From Lederbergia graminis (GTDB lineage Bacteria > Bacillota > Bacilli > Bacillales > Bacillaceae_C): a DNA stretch of 64,000 bases. Each line of letters begins with the position of its first letter. The stretch's first letter is position 1. The notes below the pieces were generated by a model. The model made no database searches. It was not told the origin of the DNA and worked only from the letters and a program-made list of their open reading frames with translations. Both the position numbers and the translations under genes were made by a program. The stretch is taken from the NCBI RefSeq assembly GCF_042655485.1, contig NZ_JBHSMC010000046.1, positions 1 to 64,000 on the forward strand. The letters run 5' to 3'. Shown in pieces: positions 26,390-36,256 of the stretch.

Positions 26390-28471
26390 ATGGCTATTCA
26401 TAATGTAGTAGATCAGATGGATGTGAAGGAGGCTTATAATTGCTGGTTACAGTATAGAAAAGTAGATAATGACAAGTTATTTCAATTGTATTTTAAGTCA
26501 GTTGCTGCTGTAAGTAATTCGCTTATTATTCAATCTGTAATACAAGAACTTGAACTGGCTTTTCACTCCATGTATGGCAAGGGTCCAGATATTTCACAAC
26601 AAATACATGAGCAAACAACTCTTATTTTAGCAACTTATCAAGATATCAAATTAGCTGACTATGGATTGAATGGTGATATTTTTCAGGAAATAAACGATGA
26701 AGGATATGTTATCAAATCATCAAAAAATGGCGATAAAGAAGCGATTTTACTAATAGGAAAAACAGATAAAGGTGTGCTATACGCAACCCACCATTTATTA
26801 CGGCTTATCCAAACAGGAGAAACACTAAAAGAACTAAACATTTTGGAATCCCCACGAAATAAAATTCGAATGATTAATCAATGGGACAACATGAATGGCA
26901 GTATAGAACGTGGTTATGCAGGGAAATCCATTTTCTATGAGAATAATAAAATTACTTCCAATATGGAGCGAATTAAAGATTATGCGAGATTATTATCTTC
27001 CGTTGGGGTTAATGCCATTTCTATTAATAACGTAAATGTATGGAAAGTGGAAACAAATTTAATAACAAATGTATTACTGCCTGATGTGGCTAAAATTGCG
27101 GATATTTTACGAGCTTATGGAATCAAAACTTTTCTAAGTATTAATTTTGCAAGCCCAATCGAAATAGGTGATTTAACAACTGCTGATCCACTCGATAACG
27201 ATGTAAAACAATGGTGGAAGCAAAAAGTAGAAGAAATCTACCGTTATATCCCAGATTTTGGAGGGTTTGTTGTAAAAGCTGATTCTGAGCATCGCCCAGG
27301 TCCGTTTTCATATAACAGAAATCATGCAGATGGAGCAAATTTATTAGGAGAAGCATTACAACCTTTTAATGGAATAGTTATTTGGAGATGTTTCGTTTAT
27401 AACTGCATGCAAGATTGGCGAGATCGTTCTACAGATCGTGCAAGAGCTGCATATGATCATTTTAAACCATTAGATGGTCATTTCTTGGACAATGTTATTT
27501 TACAAATCAAAAATGGACCAATGGACTTCCAAGTACGTGAGCCTGTTTCACCGCTATTTGGAGCATTGGAAAGTACGAACCAAGTGCTTGAATTCCAGAT
27601 TACCCAGGAATATTTAGGGCAACAGAGAGATCTGTGCTATTTAGTACCAATGTGGAAGGAAGTGCTTGAATTCGATACGTATAGTAAAGGTGCAGGTTCA
27701 ACTGTAAAAACGATTGTGGATGGTTCGCTTTTTAGTTCTAAAATTAGCGGAATAGCTTCAGTCTCCAATATAGGAAATGATGTGAATTGGACAGGGCATA
27801 CATTAGCACAGGCGAATTTATTCGGGTATGGACGTCTCATTTGGAATCCGGACTTAGCGGCGGAAGAGATTTCGAGGGAATGGATTCAACTGACATTTGG
27901 TAATGATGAAACTGTCATCGAACAAATTAATCATATGTTACTAGACTCATGGGGAATATATGAAAACTATACAACACCATTAGGAATCGGATGGATGGTG
28001 AATCCAAACCACCATTACGGGCCAAATGTTGATGGTTACGAGTATTCAAGATGGGGCACCTACCATTTTGCTGATCGAGATGGAATTGGAGTAGACAGAA
28101 CGATGGAAACAGGAACAGGTTATACAGGTCAATATTTCTCTCCTAATAAAGAAATGTTTAACTCGTTAGATACATGCCCAGATGAATTATTACTATTTTT
28201 CCACCATGTGCCATATACACATACATTAAAGTCTGGAGAAACAGTTATTCAACATTACTACAATTCTCATTTCAAAGGTGTAGAGCAGGTAGAAGAATTG
28301 ATTGCTAGATGGATTCTCCTCGAAGATAAGATAGATTCATATAGATTTCACAATGTCCTGGAGCGTTTGAAAATGCAATTAAAGAATGCGAAAGAATGGC
28401 GTGATCAAGTTAATACGTATTTTTATCGTAAATCTGGAATTCCCGATGAAAAAAACAGAAAAATTTATTGA
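26390..28471 (+). CDS. aguA: GH67 alpha-glucuronidase
   Basis: Removes (4-O-methyl-)glucuronic acid from the non-reducing end of aldouronic xylo-oligosaccharides in the cytoplasm. I placed the start at ATG 26390 because AGGAGG at 26376-26381 fits it and the upstream ATG at 26342 has no site; this gives 693 residues, normal for GH67. The N-terminal alpha/beta domain (about 1-145) is followed by the barrel: GSIERGYAGKSIF, NAISINNVNV, then KADSEHRPGP with E300 as a probable catalytic acid, and GIVIWRCFVYN. The C-terminal part contains GNDVNWTGH and PNHHYGPNVDGYEYSRWGTYHFADRDGIGVDR-like family segments. It is followed by a GH2 gene 14 nt later. Confidence 0.95.
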   Translation: MAIHNVVDQMDVKEAYNCWLQYRKVDNDKLFQLYFKSVAAVSNSLIIQSVIQELELAFHSMYGKGPDISQQIHEQTTLILATYQDIKLADYGLNGDIFQEINDEGYVIKSSKNGDKEAILLIGKTDKGVLYATHHLLRLIQTGETLKELNILESPRNKIRMINQWDNMNGSIERGYAGKSIFYENNKITSNMERIKDYARLLSSVGVNAISINNVNVWKVETNLITNVLLPDVAKIADILRAYGIKTFLSINFASPIEIGDLTTADPLDNDVKQWWKQKVEEIYRYIPDFGGFVVKADSEHRPGPFSYNRNHADGANLLGEALQPFNGIVIWRCFVYNCMQDWRDRSTDRARAAYDHFKPLDGHFLDNVILQIKNGPMDFQVREPVSPLFGALESTNQVLEFQITQEYLGQQRDLCYLVPMWKEVLEFDTYSKGAGSTVKTIVDGSLFSSKISGIASVSNIGNDVNWTGHTLAQANLFGYGRLIWNPDLAAEEISREWIQLTFGNDETVIEQINHMLLDSWGIYENYTTPLGIGWMVNPNHHYGPNVDGYEYSRWGTYHFADRDGIGVDRTMETGTGYTGQYFSPNKEMFNSLDTCPDELLLFFHHVPYTHTLKSGETVIQHYYNSHFKGVEQVEELIARWILLEDKIDSYRFHNVLERLKMQLKNAKEWRDQVNTYFYRKSGIPDEKNRKIY

Positions 28472-28485
28472 GGATTGTGATCATA

Positions 28486-31400
28486 ATGAATTCGAAAGTG
28501 CTTTTTAATAATGGATGGGAGTTTGCCATAACGGCTCTAAATGAATCATATAACAAAGAGCTACCTTTCGAACCTATCGATATTCCACATGATTGGCTTA
28601 TTTATAACACATTGAACCTTTACGAAAATAGTATTGGCTGGTATCGAAAGCGTTTCTCTTATGTAAAGAATGAAAACGAAGAAGTTCTCTTATGTTTTGA
28701 TGGTGTCTATATGGATTCTTCTGTATTTATAAATGACCAGTTTGTTGGTGAATGGAAATATGGATATTCATCCTTTGAGCACGAGATAACGGAAGCGTTG
28801 GTAGACGGAGAAAATGAAATTATTGTAAAAGTTGTATATCAAAGCCCGAACAGTAGATGGTATTCAGGTGCTGGAATCTATCGTAATGTTTGGCTAAAGA
28901 CCAGAGGTAAAACACATATCGATACGAATGGTATTTACATTTCCACGAAAAAGCAAGAGCAAGGTTGGACCGTGGAAGTAGATACATCATTGAAAGTGAA
29001 GGAGGATGTACAGCTCTCTCATACCATCATGTATAAAGGTGTGGAAATCACTAGTTCGAAATCACAGATTCATGTAGAAGATAAAAGTGAAAAGCTAAAT
29101 GAACAAAGTCTATTCGTTGCGGATGCTTTATTATGGAGCATGGAAGAGCCGATTCTTTATGAAATACGAACAGAACTAAAGAGTGAAAATGGGACGCTAA
29201 TCGAAACGATAACACAAAAAATTGGATTTCGAACACTTGAATTAGATGCAAATGATGGTTTCCTCCTGAATGGAGTAAGGATGAAGTTAAATGGGGTATG
29301 TGAGCATCATGATTTAGGAGCATTAGGCGCAGCTTTTAACAAAACAGCGTTAAAAAGAAGGCTGGATATTTTGAAAGAGATGGGTGTTAATGCAATTCGT
29401 ACTGCTCATAATATGCCGGCTAAGGAATTAATGGACTTGGCGGATGAAATGGGATTTCTTGTGATTACAGAAGCTTTTGATATGTGGGAAAGACCGAAAA
29501 CACGTTATGATTATGGGCGTTTTTTCAAGGAATGGGCACCTGTTGATGTGAAAAGTTGGGTGATGAGAGATCGTAATCATCCAAGCTTATTAATGTGGAG
29601 TATTGGAAACGAAATCTACGATACACATGCGGATGAGCGAGGACAAGAAATTACTAGAATGTTAATGACAGAGGTACAAAAATATGATCCGAAAGAGAAT
29701 GCAAAAATTACAATTGGGTCAAATTATATGCCATGGGAAAATGCCCAAAAAGTAGCTGATATTGTGAAGGTCGCTGGCTATAATTATGGTGAAAAATATT
29801 ATCATACTCATCATGCAAAGTATCCAGATTGGATAATTTATGGGAGTGAAACAGCGTCTGTCGTCCAAAGTAGAGGAATTTATCATTTTCCATATGAGCA
29901 ATCCATCCTTGCAGATGATGATGAGCAATGTTCTGCACTTGGAAATAGTTCAACGAGTTGGGGTGCTAAATCAGCAGAAGCTTGCATTATAGCGGATAGG
30001 GATGCTCGATTCTCACTCGGTACGTTTATTTGGACTGGATTTGATTATATTGGTGAACCTACACCATATCATACGAAGAATTCATATTTTGGTCAGATTG
30101 ATACTGCTACATTTAAAAAGGATTCTTATTATGTGTATCAAGCTGCATGGACAGATTACAAGAAAAAGCCAATGGTACACATTTTACCTTACTGGGATTG
30201 GAATGAAGGACAAATAATCGATGTTCGTGTTTGCTCGAATGCTCCAAAAATTGAATTAAAGCTGAATGGAAAAACGATAGGAACTCATAAGATTGATCAT
30301 CAAAAAGGTTTTGAAATAACTGGTTGGTGGAAAGTACCGTATGAGCATGGCGAATTAAAAGCAATAGCTTATGATGAAAATGATGTTGTAATTGCAACAG
30401 ATGTAAGAAAATCATTTGGGGATGCTGCGAAAATTCGCTTAAAAGCAGATAAAGAAGGCCTTGTCGCCAATGGCACTGACTTACTTTTTATAGAAATCAG
30501 CATGGAAGATAAAGACGGAAATCCAGTAGAGAATGCAAATAATCGGGTTCATGTAAATGTGACAGGCGCAGGTCGTTTAGTTGGACTTGATAATGGGGAT
30601 AGTACAGATTTTGACCAGTACAAAGGTACAAGCAGAAGACTATTTAGTGGAAAATTGATGGCTATAGTTGCCTCTACATTGGAGTCTGGAAGTGTTCAAA
30701 TAGAAGTGACGTCGGAAGGTTTGGAAAGTGAGAAACTTGAGTTTGTGATATTACCAGCTGAAGAGGAAATATTGGAAGGAATTTCAGCTAGCACCAAAAA
30801 TATAGAAGCTCCTATAGTGATAGGGGAAATGGAGAAGGAAATCCCGCTTCGCAAGTTAGAGATAATTAGTGATACAGGACAGAATTTCCACCCTGAGCTA
30901 AAGGAAAGGACAGTTCGAGTCAAACTGCATCCTGAAAATACTTCCTACCGAGAAGTAGAGTGGAGTGTAGTAAATGATGCAGGTATAGAATCGAATATCG
31001 CTAAAGTAGAGCCAAGTAGTCATGAAGTGAAGGTAATTGCTTTAGGGGATGGCCATTTTAGGCTGAGATGCACAAGTAAGAACGGTACAGAGAAAACAAA
31101 ACTTATTTCAGAATTGGAATTTTCTGCAGAAGGTATAGGAACTGCATACAAAGATCCTTATAGCTTTATTTCTGGTGGATTGTTTGACTATAGTAAAGGT
31201 GAGGTAACAAATGGGAATGACCGCGGTGTTGCCACTAGTAGAGATGGTGAGACACAAGTAGGTTATAGAAATATTGACTTTGGCCCATATGGTTCAGATA
31301 CAATCACAATTCCAATCTTTGCTTTGTCTAGCGAGGAATATCCAATTCAGATTTGGGAAGGTATGCCAGAGGAAGCAGGCAGTGAACTACTTGCTGATGT

Positions 31401-31905
31401 GATATATCAAAAAGAATCTAGATGGAATGTATACCAAGAAGAAACGTATACATTACCGAAAAAGTTAAAAGGTATTACCTCCATATGTTTTGTTCTAAAC
31501 AATAAGGTTCATATTAAAGGTTTTTCTTTTGAAAAACAAAATAGAGCTTTTATAGAGAATAGCGCAAATACTTGTGACCATATTTATGGTGATGCATTTA
31601 CAATGACAGATTGTAGTGTAGAAGGTATTGGCAACAATGTTTCATTGGAATTTAATGAAATGGATTTTACTACAGATGGAGCTACGAAACTAGTAATCAA
31701 TGGGAGAACTCCGATTAATAATACGATTCATGTGCGCTTTACTAGTGAGACAGAGGAAAGTAATCAAATTGTAGAATTTATTAAATCAGATGAGTATGTG
31801 GAACGAATATTTGAACTCGAAAAAATACCAGGTCTACAAAAAGTAACGTTTGTATTCCTACCTGGAAGTAATTTCGACTTCAAAGCGTTTAAGTTTGAAA
31901 AATAA
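28486..31905 (+). CDS. Multidomain GH2 glycoside hydrolase
   Basis: Cytoplasmic enzyme of 1139 residues. ATG 28486 is preferred over TTG 28468, which overlaps the GH67 stop. Domain order: GH2 sugar-binding jelly roll (about 1-175), Ig-like GH2 domain (about 176-265), catalytic barrel (about 270-560), DUF4982-like and other Ig-type domains (about 570-800), and a C-terminal region with a carbohydrate-binding-like fold. Acid/base E376 is in MWSIGNE and nucleophile E455 in YGSETAS; FIWTGFDYIGEP is the usual GH2 closing strand. Specificity is uncertain: beta-galactosidase is the commonest annotation, but here a side-chain sugar of arabinoxylan is the likely target. Confidence 0.88.
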   Translation: MNSKVLFNNGWEFAITALNESYNKELPFEPIDIPHDWLIYNTLNLYENSIGWYRKRFSYVKNENEEVLLCFDGVYMDSSVFINDQFVGEWKYGYSSFEHEITEALVDGENEIIVKVVYQSPNSRWYSGAGIYRNVWLKTRGKTHIDTNGIYISTKKQEQGWTVEVDTSLKVKEDVQLSHTIMYKGVEITSSKSQIHVEDKSEKLNEQSLFVADALLWSMEEPILYEIRTELKSENGTLIETITQKIGFRTLELDANDGFLLNGVRMKLNGVCEHHDLGALGAAFNKTALKRRLDILKEMGVNAIRTAHNMPAKELMDLADEMGFLVITEAFDMWERPKTRYDYGRFFKEWAPVDVKSWVMRDRNHPSLLMWSIGNEIYDTHADERGQEITRMLMTEVQKYDPKENAKITIGSNYMPWENAQKVADIVKVAGYNYGEKYYHTHHAKYPDWIIYGSETASVVQSRGIYHFPYEQSILADDDEQCSALGNSSTSWGAKSAEACIIADRDARFSLGTFIWTGFDYIGEPTPYHTKNSYFGQIDTATFKKDSYYVYQAAWTDYKKKPMVHILPYWDWNEGQIIDVRVCSNAPKIELKLNGKTIGTHKIDHQKGFEITGWWKVPYEHGELKAIAYDENDVVIATDVRKSFGDAAKIRLKADKEGLVANGTDLLFIEISMEDKDGNPVENANNRVHVNVTGAGRLVGLDNGDSTDFDQYKGTSRRLFSGKLMAIVASTLESGSVQIEVTSEGLESEKLEFVILPAEEEILEGISASTKNIEAPIVIGEMEKEIPLRKLEIISDTGQNFHPELKERTVRVKLHPENTSYREVEWSVVNDAGIESNIAKVEPSSHEVKVIALGDGHFRLRCTSKNGTEKTKLISELEFSAEGIGTAYKDPYSFISGGLFDYSKGEVTNGNDRGVATSRDGETQVGYRNIDFGPYGSDTITIPIFALSSEEYPIQIWEGMPEEAGSELLADVIYQKESRWNVYQEETYTLPKKLKGITSICFVLNNKVHIKGFSFEKQNRAFIENSANTCDHIYGDAFTMTDCSVEGIGNNVSLEFNEMDFTTDGATKLVINGRTPINNTIHVRFTSETEESNQIVEFIKSDEYVERIFELEKIPGLQKVTFVFLPGSNFDFKAFKFEK

Positions 31906-31954
31906 TGGGATAGTAAAAACCAATGTCCTGTGTGTAAATATGGACGGTGATAAT

Positions 31955-32135
31955 GCAACAATTCCGCTACGGAAATACACTTCGCTGATTTTTTAAGTTT
32001 TTATTAATTATTTCTATTGTTAGACAGCTCCTTCCTGTAGTACAACAATTCAAGCACTTCAGGAAAGTCATCTTGCTAAATAATCTATCAAAGAAAGCCA
32101 AACTATTCTGATTTACTTCAGCTTAGTTTGGCTAT
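31955..32135. terminator. Dispersed 3' element (copy C) with bidirectional terminator
   Basis: CGGAAATACACTTCGCT at 31970-31986, CCTTCCTGTA near 32030, then stem AAAGCCAAACTA (32094-32105) / TAGTTTGGCT (32124-32133). It lies between the convergent GH2 and esterase genes and matches copy B closely. Confidence 0.75.
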
Positions 32136-32142
32136 ATATTTA

Positions 32143-33999
32143 TTATCTTATTTCTGTTGTGAATGGTGATGCTGGGAGGCCTTCTTTGTTGTATAGGTTT
32201 GCTCCTTCTGGGTTGGATGCCCATGCGTAACGGACGCTGGTTGGTTGTTTTACATGGTTGCTGCTTACTATCACTTTATCTCCGCTGATTTCGGCCATAG
32301 CAGGTACGAAGTTTCCGTCTTCACCACTAATTACAAATGTTTTTAGTTCGCCACCATGTGCAACTAATCCACTGCCAATATTAGTAAAATATAAATGGAT
32401 GCTACCATCGATAATCTCCATCTTCTCGTACAATGGGCCACTATAAACGAGCTCTTCCCCATAAGCAATTTTCATTGCTCCTAAAGCGAGGCGCTCACCT
32501 ACCGTTTTCTTATCTTGAGGATGAAGGTCATTATGCTCACCAGCATCTATTATAACAGCCATCGCAGTGTTTGGAACATGTAGCGATAATCGTTGCTCAT
32601 CACGAAGTAATGCCCAATGACTGAAATTCGCATCTTTTTCACCAGTGTCTAAACTTGTTAATTGTGTAAATAGAAAAGGAAGATCTCCTTGTCTCCAATT
32701 TTCTCTCCAGTCCTTTACCAAATTCGCAAAAAGGTTACTATAACCAATAGGTCTTCCAGTATTTGATTCACCTTGATACCATGCAAATCCTTTAATTCGG
32801 TAATCCCGAAGTGGTGTAATCATCGCATTGTATACTCCTGTAGGTTTAAATTGGAAGAAGGTCGGAGGTCCTAATGGTTCAGTAATCGCTCCAATTTTAT
32901 ACTTCCATGTCCCCTCTAAGTTGAGTTCTTCACCATTTGCAGCTATTTTATAAGGCATGTCTTTAATAAAGCCTCCAGCTGAACCGGAACTAATAACACG
33001 AACCGTAATGGAATTTTTCCCTTCACGAAGTACACCTGCAGGTATGGAATAACGTCTTGGTGGGTAACGATAGCCTGTTGTCCCTACTAGTGTCCCATTA
33101 ATATACGTTTGATCAGCGTCAATCAGCGTACCAAGGTATAACTTTGCTTCTGTACCTGCAAGAGATTTTGGTACCTCAAATTCACGTTTACACCAAACTG
33201 CTCCTCTAATATCTAGGTCGCTATTTTCCCATGTATTGGGTACTTCCAACTCACTCCAATTATTTGTATCTACTTCCTCCGTAAACCAATGTTCTTGTAA
33301 TCCTATATCTTTTTCATTTAAATTGCGGTGCCAATCTTGCATCCGCTTCTCATCGTTTTCCTTTGTTTTTCTTACATACTCATCATCTTTGATTTGGTCT
33401 AACTCTTCATCATAACCGCCGATTTCTCTAAGTGTTATTTCACTCATCCAAGCTTCGATTGGAGTTCCTCCTACAGCAGTATGGATTAATCCAATTGGCA
33501 CGCCATGTTTTTTATATAATTTTTGCGCAAAAAAATAGCCAACTGCGCTGAAGTTCATCACGTTTTCACCAGTTGCATTCATCCAACTACCACCATCTAA
33601 CTCATTTCTTGGACCTTTGAAATCATATATTTGCGGCACATTGAATTGTCTTATATTTGGTTCGTTTATATCTTTTACCTCATCGTATAATAAATCTAGT
33701 GTTCTATTAATAGGTAATTCCATGTTGGATTGCCCACCAAGCACCCAAACATCTCCAATTAATATATCTGAAATTACAACTCTTTCATCTTCTGTAGATA
33801 TCTCCATTTCATAAGGTCCGCCGGGTTGTAAATTAGCTAGTTCAATCGACCATTCCCCACTGTGATTGGATAATGTCGTGTATGTTTCGCCTAGGAAAGA
33901 AAGACTAACTTCCTTAGAAACTTCAGTCTTCCCGGAAATAGCTATTTGTTCATTACGTTGGAGAACCATCCCGTTACTAATTAACGTTGATAATTTCAT
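32143..33999 (-). CDS. SGNH carbohydrate acetylesterase (sialate O-acetylesterase family)
   Basis: 618 residues with no signal peptide. The start is the ATG whose complement lies at 33997-33999, behind AAGGAAG; an upstream in-frame ATG at 34017 lacks a site. Block I of the SGNH fold is VLGGQSNMELP with nucleophile S91, and HTAVGGTPIEAWMSE follows. A beta-galactosidase-like jelly-roll insert (about 205-370) interrupts the catalytic domain, then IKGFAWYQGESNT and EHNDLHPQDK give the remaining catalytic segments. The family name comes from sialate esterases, but in a xylan locus it most likely removes acetyl groups from imported xylo-oligosaccharides. It is transcribed divergently from the GH8 gene. 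Confidence 0.85.
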   Translation of the reverse strand: MKLSTLISNGMVLQRNEQIAISGKTEVSKEVSLSFLGETYTTLSNHSGEWSIELANLQPGGPYEMEISTEDERVVISDILIGDVWVLGGQSNMELPINRTLDLLYDEVKDINEPNIRQFNVPQIYDFKGPRNELDGGSWMNATGENVMNFSAVGYFFAQKLYKKHGVPIGLIHTAVGGTPIEAWMSEITLREIGGYDEELDQIKDDEYVRKTKENDEKRMQDWHRNLNEKDIGLQEHWFTEEVDTNNWSELEVPNTWENSDLDIRGAVWCKREFEVPKSLAGTEAKLYLGTLIDADQTYINGTLVGTTGYRYPPRRYSIPAGVLREGKNSITVRVISSGSAGGFIKDMPYKIAANGEELNLEGTWKYKIGAITEPLGPPTFFQFKPTGVYNAMITPLRDYRIKGFAWYQGESNTGRPIGYSNLFANLVKDWRENWRQGDLPFLFTQLTSLDTGEKDANFSHWALLRDEQRLSLHVPNTAMAVIIDAGEHNDLHPQDKKTVGERLALGAMKIAYGEELVYSGPLYEKMEIIDGSIHLYFTNIGSGLVAHGGELKTFVISGEDGNFVPAMAEISGDKVIVSSNHVKQPTSVRYAWASNPEGANLYNKEGLPASPFTTEIR

Positions 34000-34097
34000 T
34001 TGACTTCCTTCTTTCATTTTAATAGTTCGTTATATTTTGATAATATGCCAAATAAAACTAAATCAAAAGACTTCTAATAAAGGAACTATACTTTGAG

Positions 34098-34150
34098 GGG
34101 TAATTGAGTAGAGAGAGTAGGGTAATTTTGTTAACTGAAACGTTTATAAT
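34098..34150 (+). promoter_or_regulatory. Promoter with a direct repeat, GH8 operon
   Basis: GGGTAATT occurs twice, at 34098-34105 and 34120-34127, exactly 22 nt apart. The second copy overlaps the -35 position of TATAAT (34145-34150). Spacing and placement equal those of the repeats at 5355/5377, although the half-site sequence is only partly the same (GGTAA against GGTAT and GGTTG). Confidence 0.5.
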
Positions 34151-34195
34151 GGTACATGACTATGCTAGTAATATAAATATTTAGGGGTGGACAGA

Positions 34196-35335
34196 ATGAG
34201 TGAGGCTGCATTTTATAGCGGGAAGTATAGGAATGTCTTTCGTGAATATGGCTATTCGGAAGAAGAAATAAATGAAAGATTACAAGATACTTGGGATAAA
34301 TTATTTTCTGATAAGCATCCAGAAACACAGATTTATTTCACAGTTGGTGATGATGAGGCATATATGCTAGATACTGGTAATAACGATGTGAGAACAGAAG
34401 GCATGTCTTATGGAATGATGATGGCAGTTCAATTGGATAATAAAGAAGTTTTTGATCGCTTATGGAAGTGGACCTATAAAAATATGTATATGACAGAAGG
34501 AGTTCATGCAGGCTATTTTGCATGGTCATGTAACCCTGATGGCTCAAAGCGTGCATACGGACCAGCCCCGGATGGAGAGGAATATTTTGCGATGGCACTC
34601 TTCTTTGCCTCACATCGATGGGGGGATGGGGAAGGAGTATTTAATTACGGCCAACAAGCAAGAGATTTATTGAGATCTTGTCTACATAATGGCGAAGACG
34701 GAGAAGGATATCCAATGTGGAATCCGGAAAATAAATTGATCAAGTTTATTCCGGAGGTCGAATTCTCTGATCCTTCCTATCATTTGCCGCATTTCTATGA
34801 ACTGTTTGCATTGTGGGCGTATCCAGAAGATCGTGCTTTTTGGAAGGAAGCAGCAACTGCTAGTAGAAAGTATTTAAAGATTGCCTGTCATCCAGAAACA
34901 GGATTAGCACCAGAATATGCATATTATGATGGTACACCAAATAATGAAAGGGGTTACGGACATTTCTTCAGTGACTCCTACCGTGTTGCCTGTAATATCG
35001 GATTAGATTATGAGTGGTTTAAAGATGAGGAATGTCCAGTTGAAATTAATGAACGAATTCAACAGTTTTTTGTTGATAAGGATCCAGAGGATTTTCGTAG
35101 ATATACGATTTCAGGAGAGCCTTTTGAGGAGAAATCTCTACATCCAGTAGGACTAGTGGCTACAAATGCAATGGCATCACTTTGTACGAGTGGCCCAAAT
35201 GCCCAGAAATGTGTGGAATTATTTTGGAATACACCAGTTCGTACAGGAGACAGAAGATATTACGATAATTGTTTATATTTATTTAGCTTTCTAGCATTGA
35301 GTGGAAATTATAAAATTTGGATGCCTACTGAATAA
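34196..35335 (+). CDS. GH8 reducing-end xylose-releasing exo-oligoxylanase
   Basis: Releases xylose from the reducing end of xylo-oligosaccharides in the cytoplasm. ATG 34196 is preferred; TAGGGGTGG just upstream is its ribosome site. 379 residues with no signal peptide, the usual length for Rex enzymes such as that of Bacillus halodurans. The motif DVRTEGMSYGMMMAVQ carries the probable catalytic acid E68; YFAWSCNPDG, PAPDGEEYFAMAL and RGYGHFFSDSYRVACNIGLDYEW are also characteristic. It heads a gene set with a TIM-barrel isomerase, GH43 and GH95 that runs to 40098. Confidence 0.93.
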   Translation: MSEAAFYSGKYRNVFREYGYSEEEINERLQDTWDKLFSDKHPETQIYFTVGDDEAYMLDTGNNDVRTEGMSYGMMMAVQLDNKEVFDRLWKWTYKNMYMTEGVHAGYFAWSCNPDGSKRAYGPAPDGEEYFAMALFFASHRWGDGEGVFNYGQQARDLLRSCLHNGEDGEGYPMWNPENKLIKFIPEVEFSDPSYHLPHFYELFALWAYPEDRAFWKEAATASRKYLKIACHPETGLAPEYAYYDGTPNNERGYGHFFSDSYRVACNIGLDYEWFKDEECPVEINERIQQFFVDKDPEDFRRYTISGEPFEEKSLHPVGLVATNAMASLCTSGPNAQKCVELFWNTPVRTGDRRYYDNCLYLFSFLALSGNYKIWMPTE

Positions 35336-35371
35336 GTGTGTAGAATTGGGCATTTCGAAAGGGTCGATATA

Positions 35372-36229
35372 ATGAGTAGATTTATATTATCTGCTTTTGC
35401 AGATGAAATTGATAGTAACTTAGATACACAAATGGACGTGCTGGACGCACATGATATTAAACATATTGAAATGAGAGGCGTTAATGGCAAACTTTTAGTT
35501 CATTATACTTTGGAAGAAGTAAAAGAAATTAAGAGAAAACTAGATGATAGAGGTTTTAAACTGTCTGCTATTGGTTCGCCTTTAGGAAAAATTGGCATTA
35601 CGGATGAATTTGAACCGCATTTAGAGTTATTTAAACATACATTAGAAATTGCCAAATTAATGGAATGTAAGTATATTCGTATGTTTAGCTTTTACATTCC
35701 AAAAGGCGAGGACCCTAGTAATTATCGAGATGAAGTGATGAGCCGTTGGCAAAGCTTTGCTGATGCAGCAGAAGGAAGTGGAGTAATTCTTCTCCACGAA
35801 AATGAATCTGGAATTTATGGGGATACACCGGAAAGATGTTTAGATTTGATGAAGACATTGAATCGCCCACATGTTAGGGCAATATTCGATTTCGCAAACT
35901 TTGTTCAATGCAATGCGAAAAATTATCCAGAGGGCTATGAGCTTCTCCAAGATTATATCGAATATATTCATATAAAAGATGCCTTGTATAGCAACCATCG
36001 TGTCGTCCCTGCAGGAGAAGGCGATGGGAATGTAGCTGAAATTCTAAAAGTATTACATGAAAGAGATTTTGAAGGTTTTTTATCACTTGAACCACATCTT
36101 TGGGGATATTCCGACTTCTCTTCACTTGAACCTGGAGATCCAGGATACGAATTAGAAGAAAGCGAAGCAAAAAGATTTGCAGTTGCCGTAAAAGCTTTGA
36201 ATAAAATAATAAAAACGATAGTTTCATAA
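35372..36229 (+). CDS. Xylose-isomerase-like TIM-barrel sugar epimerase/isomerase
   Basis: 285 residues from ATG 35372, chosen because GAAAGGG at 35357-35363 fits it. Sugar phosphate isomerase/epimerase superfamily (AP_endonuc_2 fold): metal-binding residues are visible as Glu in LLHENESGIYG, Asp in AIFDFANF, His in YIHIKDAL and Glu in FLSLEPHL. It is probably a cytoplasmic enzyme handling a monosaccharide released by the pathway, perhaps an arabinose-, galactose- or uronate-derived ketose. The substrate cannot be read from the sequence. It lies within the GH8-GH43-GH95 operon. Confidence 0.82.
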   Translation: MSRFILSAFADEIDSNLDTQMDVLDAHDIKHIEMRGVNGKLLVHYTLEEVKEIKRKLDDRGFKLSAIGSPLGKIGITDEFEPHLELFKHTLEIAKLMECKYIRMFSFYIPKGEDPSNYRDEVMSRWQSFADAAEGSGVILLHENESGIYGDTPERCLDLMKTLNRPHVRAIFDFANFVQCNAKNYPEGYELLQDYIEYIHIKDALYSNHRVVPAGEGDGNVAEILKVLHERDFEGFLSLEPHLWGYSDFSSLEPGDPGYELEESEAKRFAVAVKALNKIIKTIVS

Positions 36230-36256
36230 ACATCAAGTTAAAGGAGTTCAATAAAA

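Noticed and set aside
34133..34148. TGAAACGTTTATA-like sequence at the GH8 promoter as a cre site
   Set aside because: One nt too short and mismatched at the conserved end; it overlaps the -10 by chance more probably than by design.
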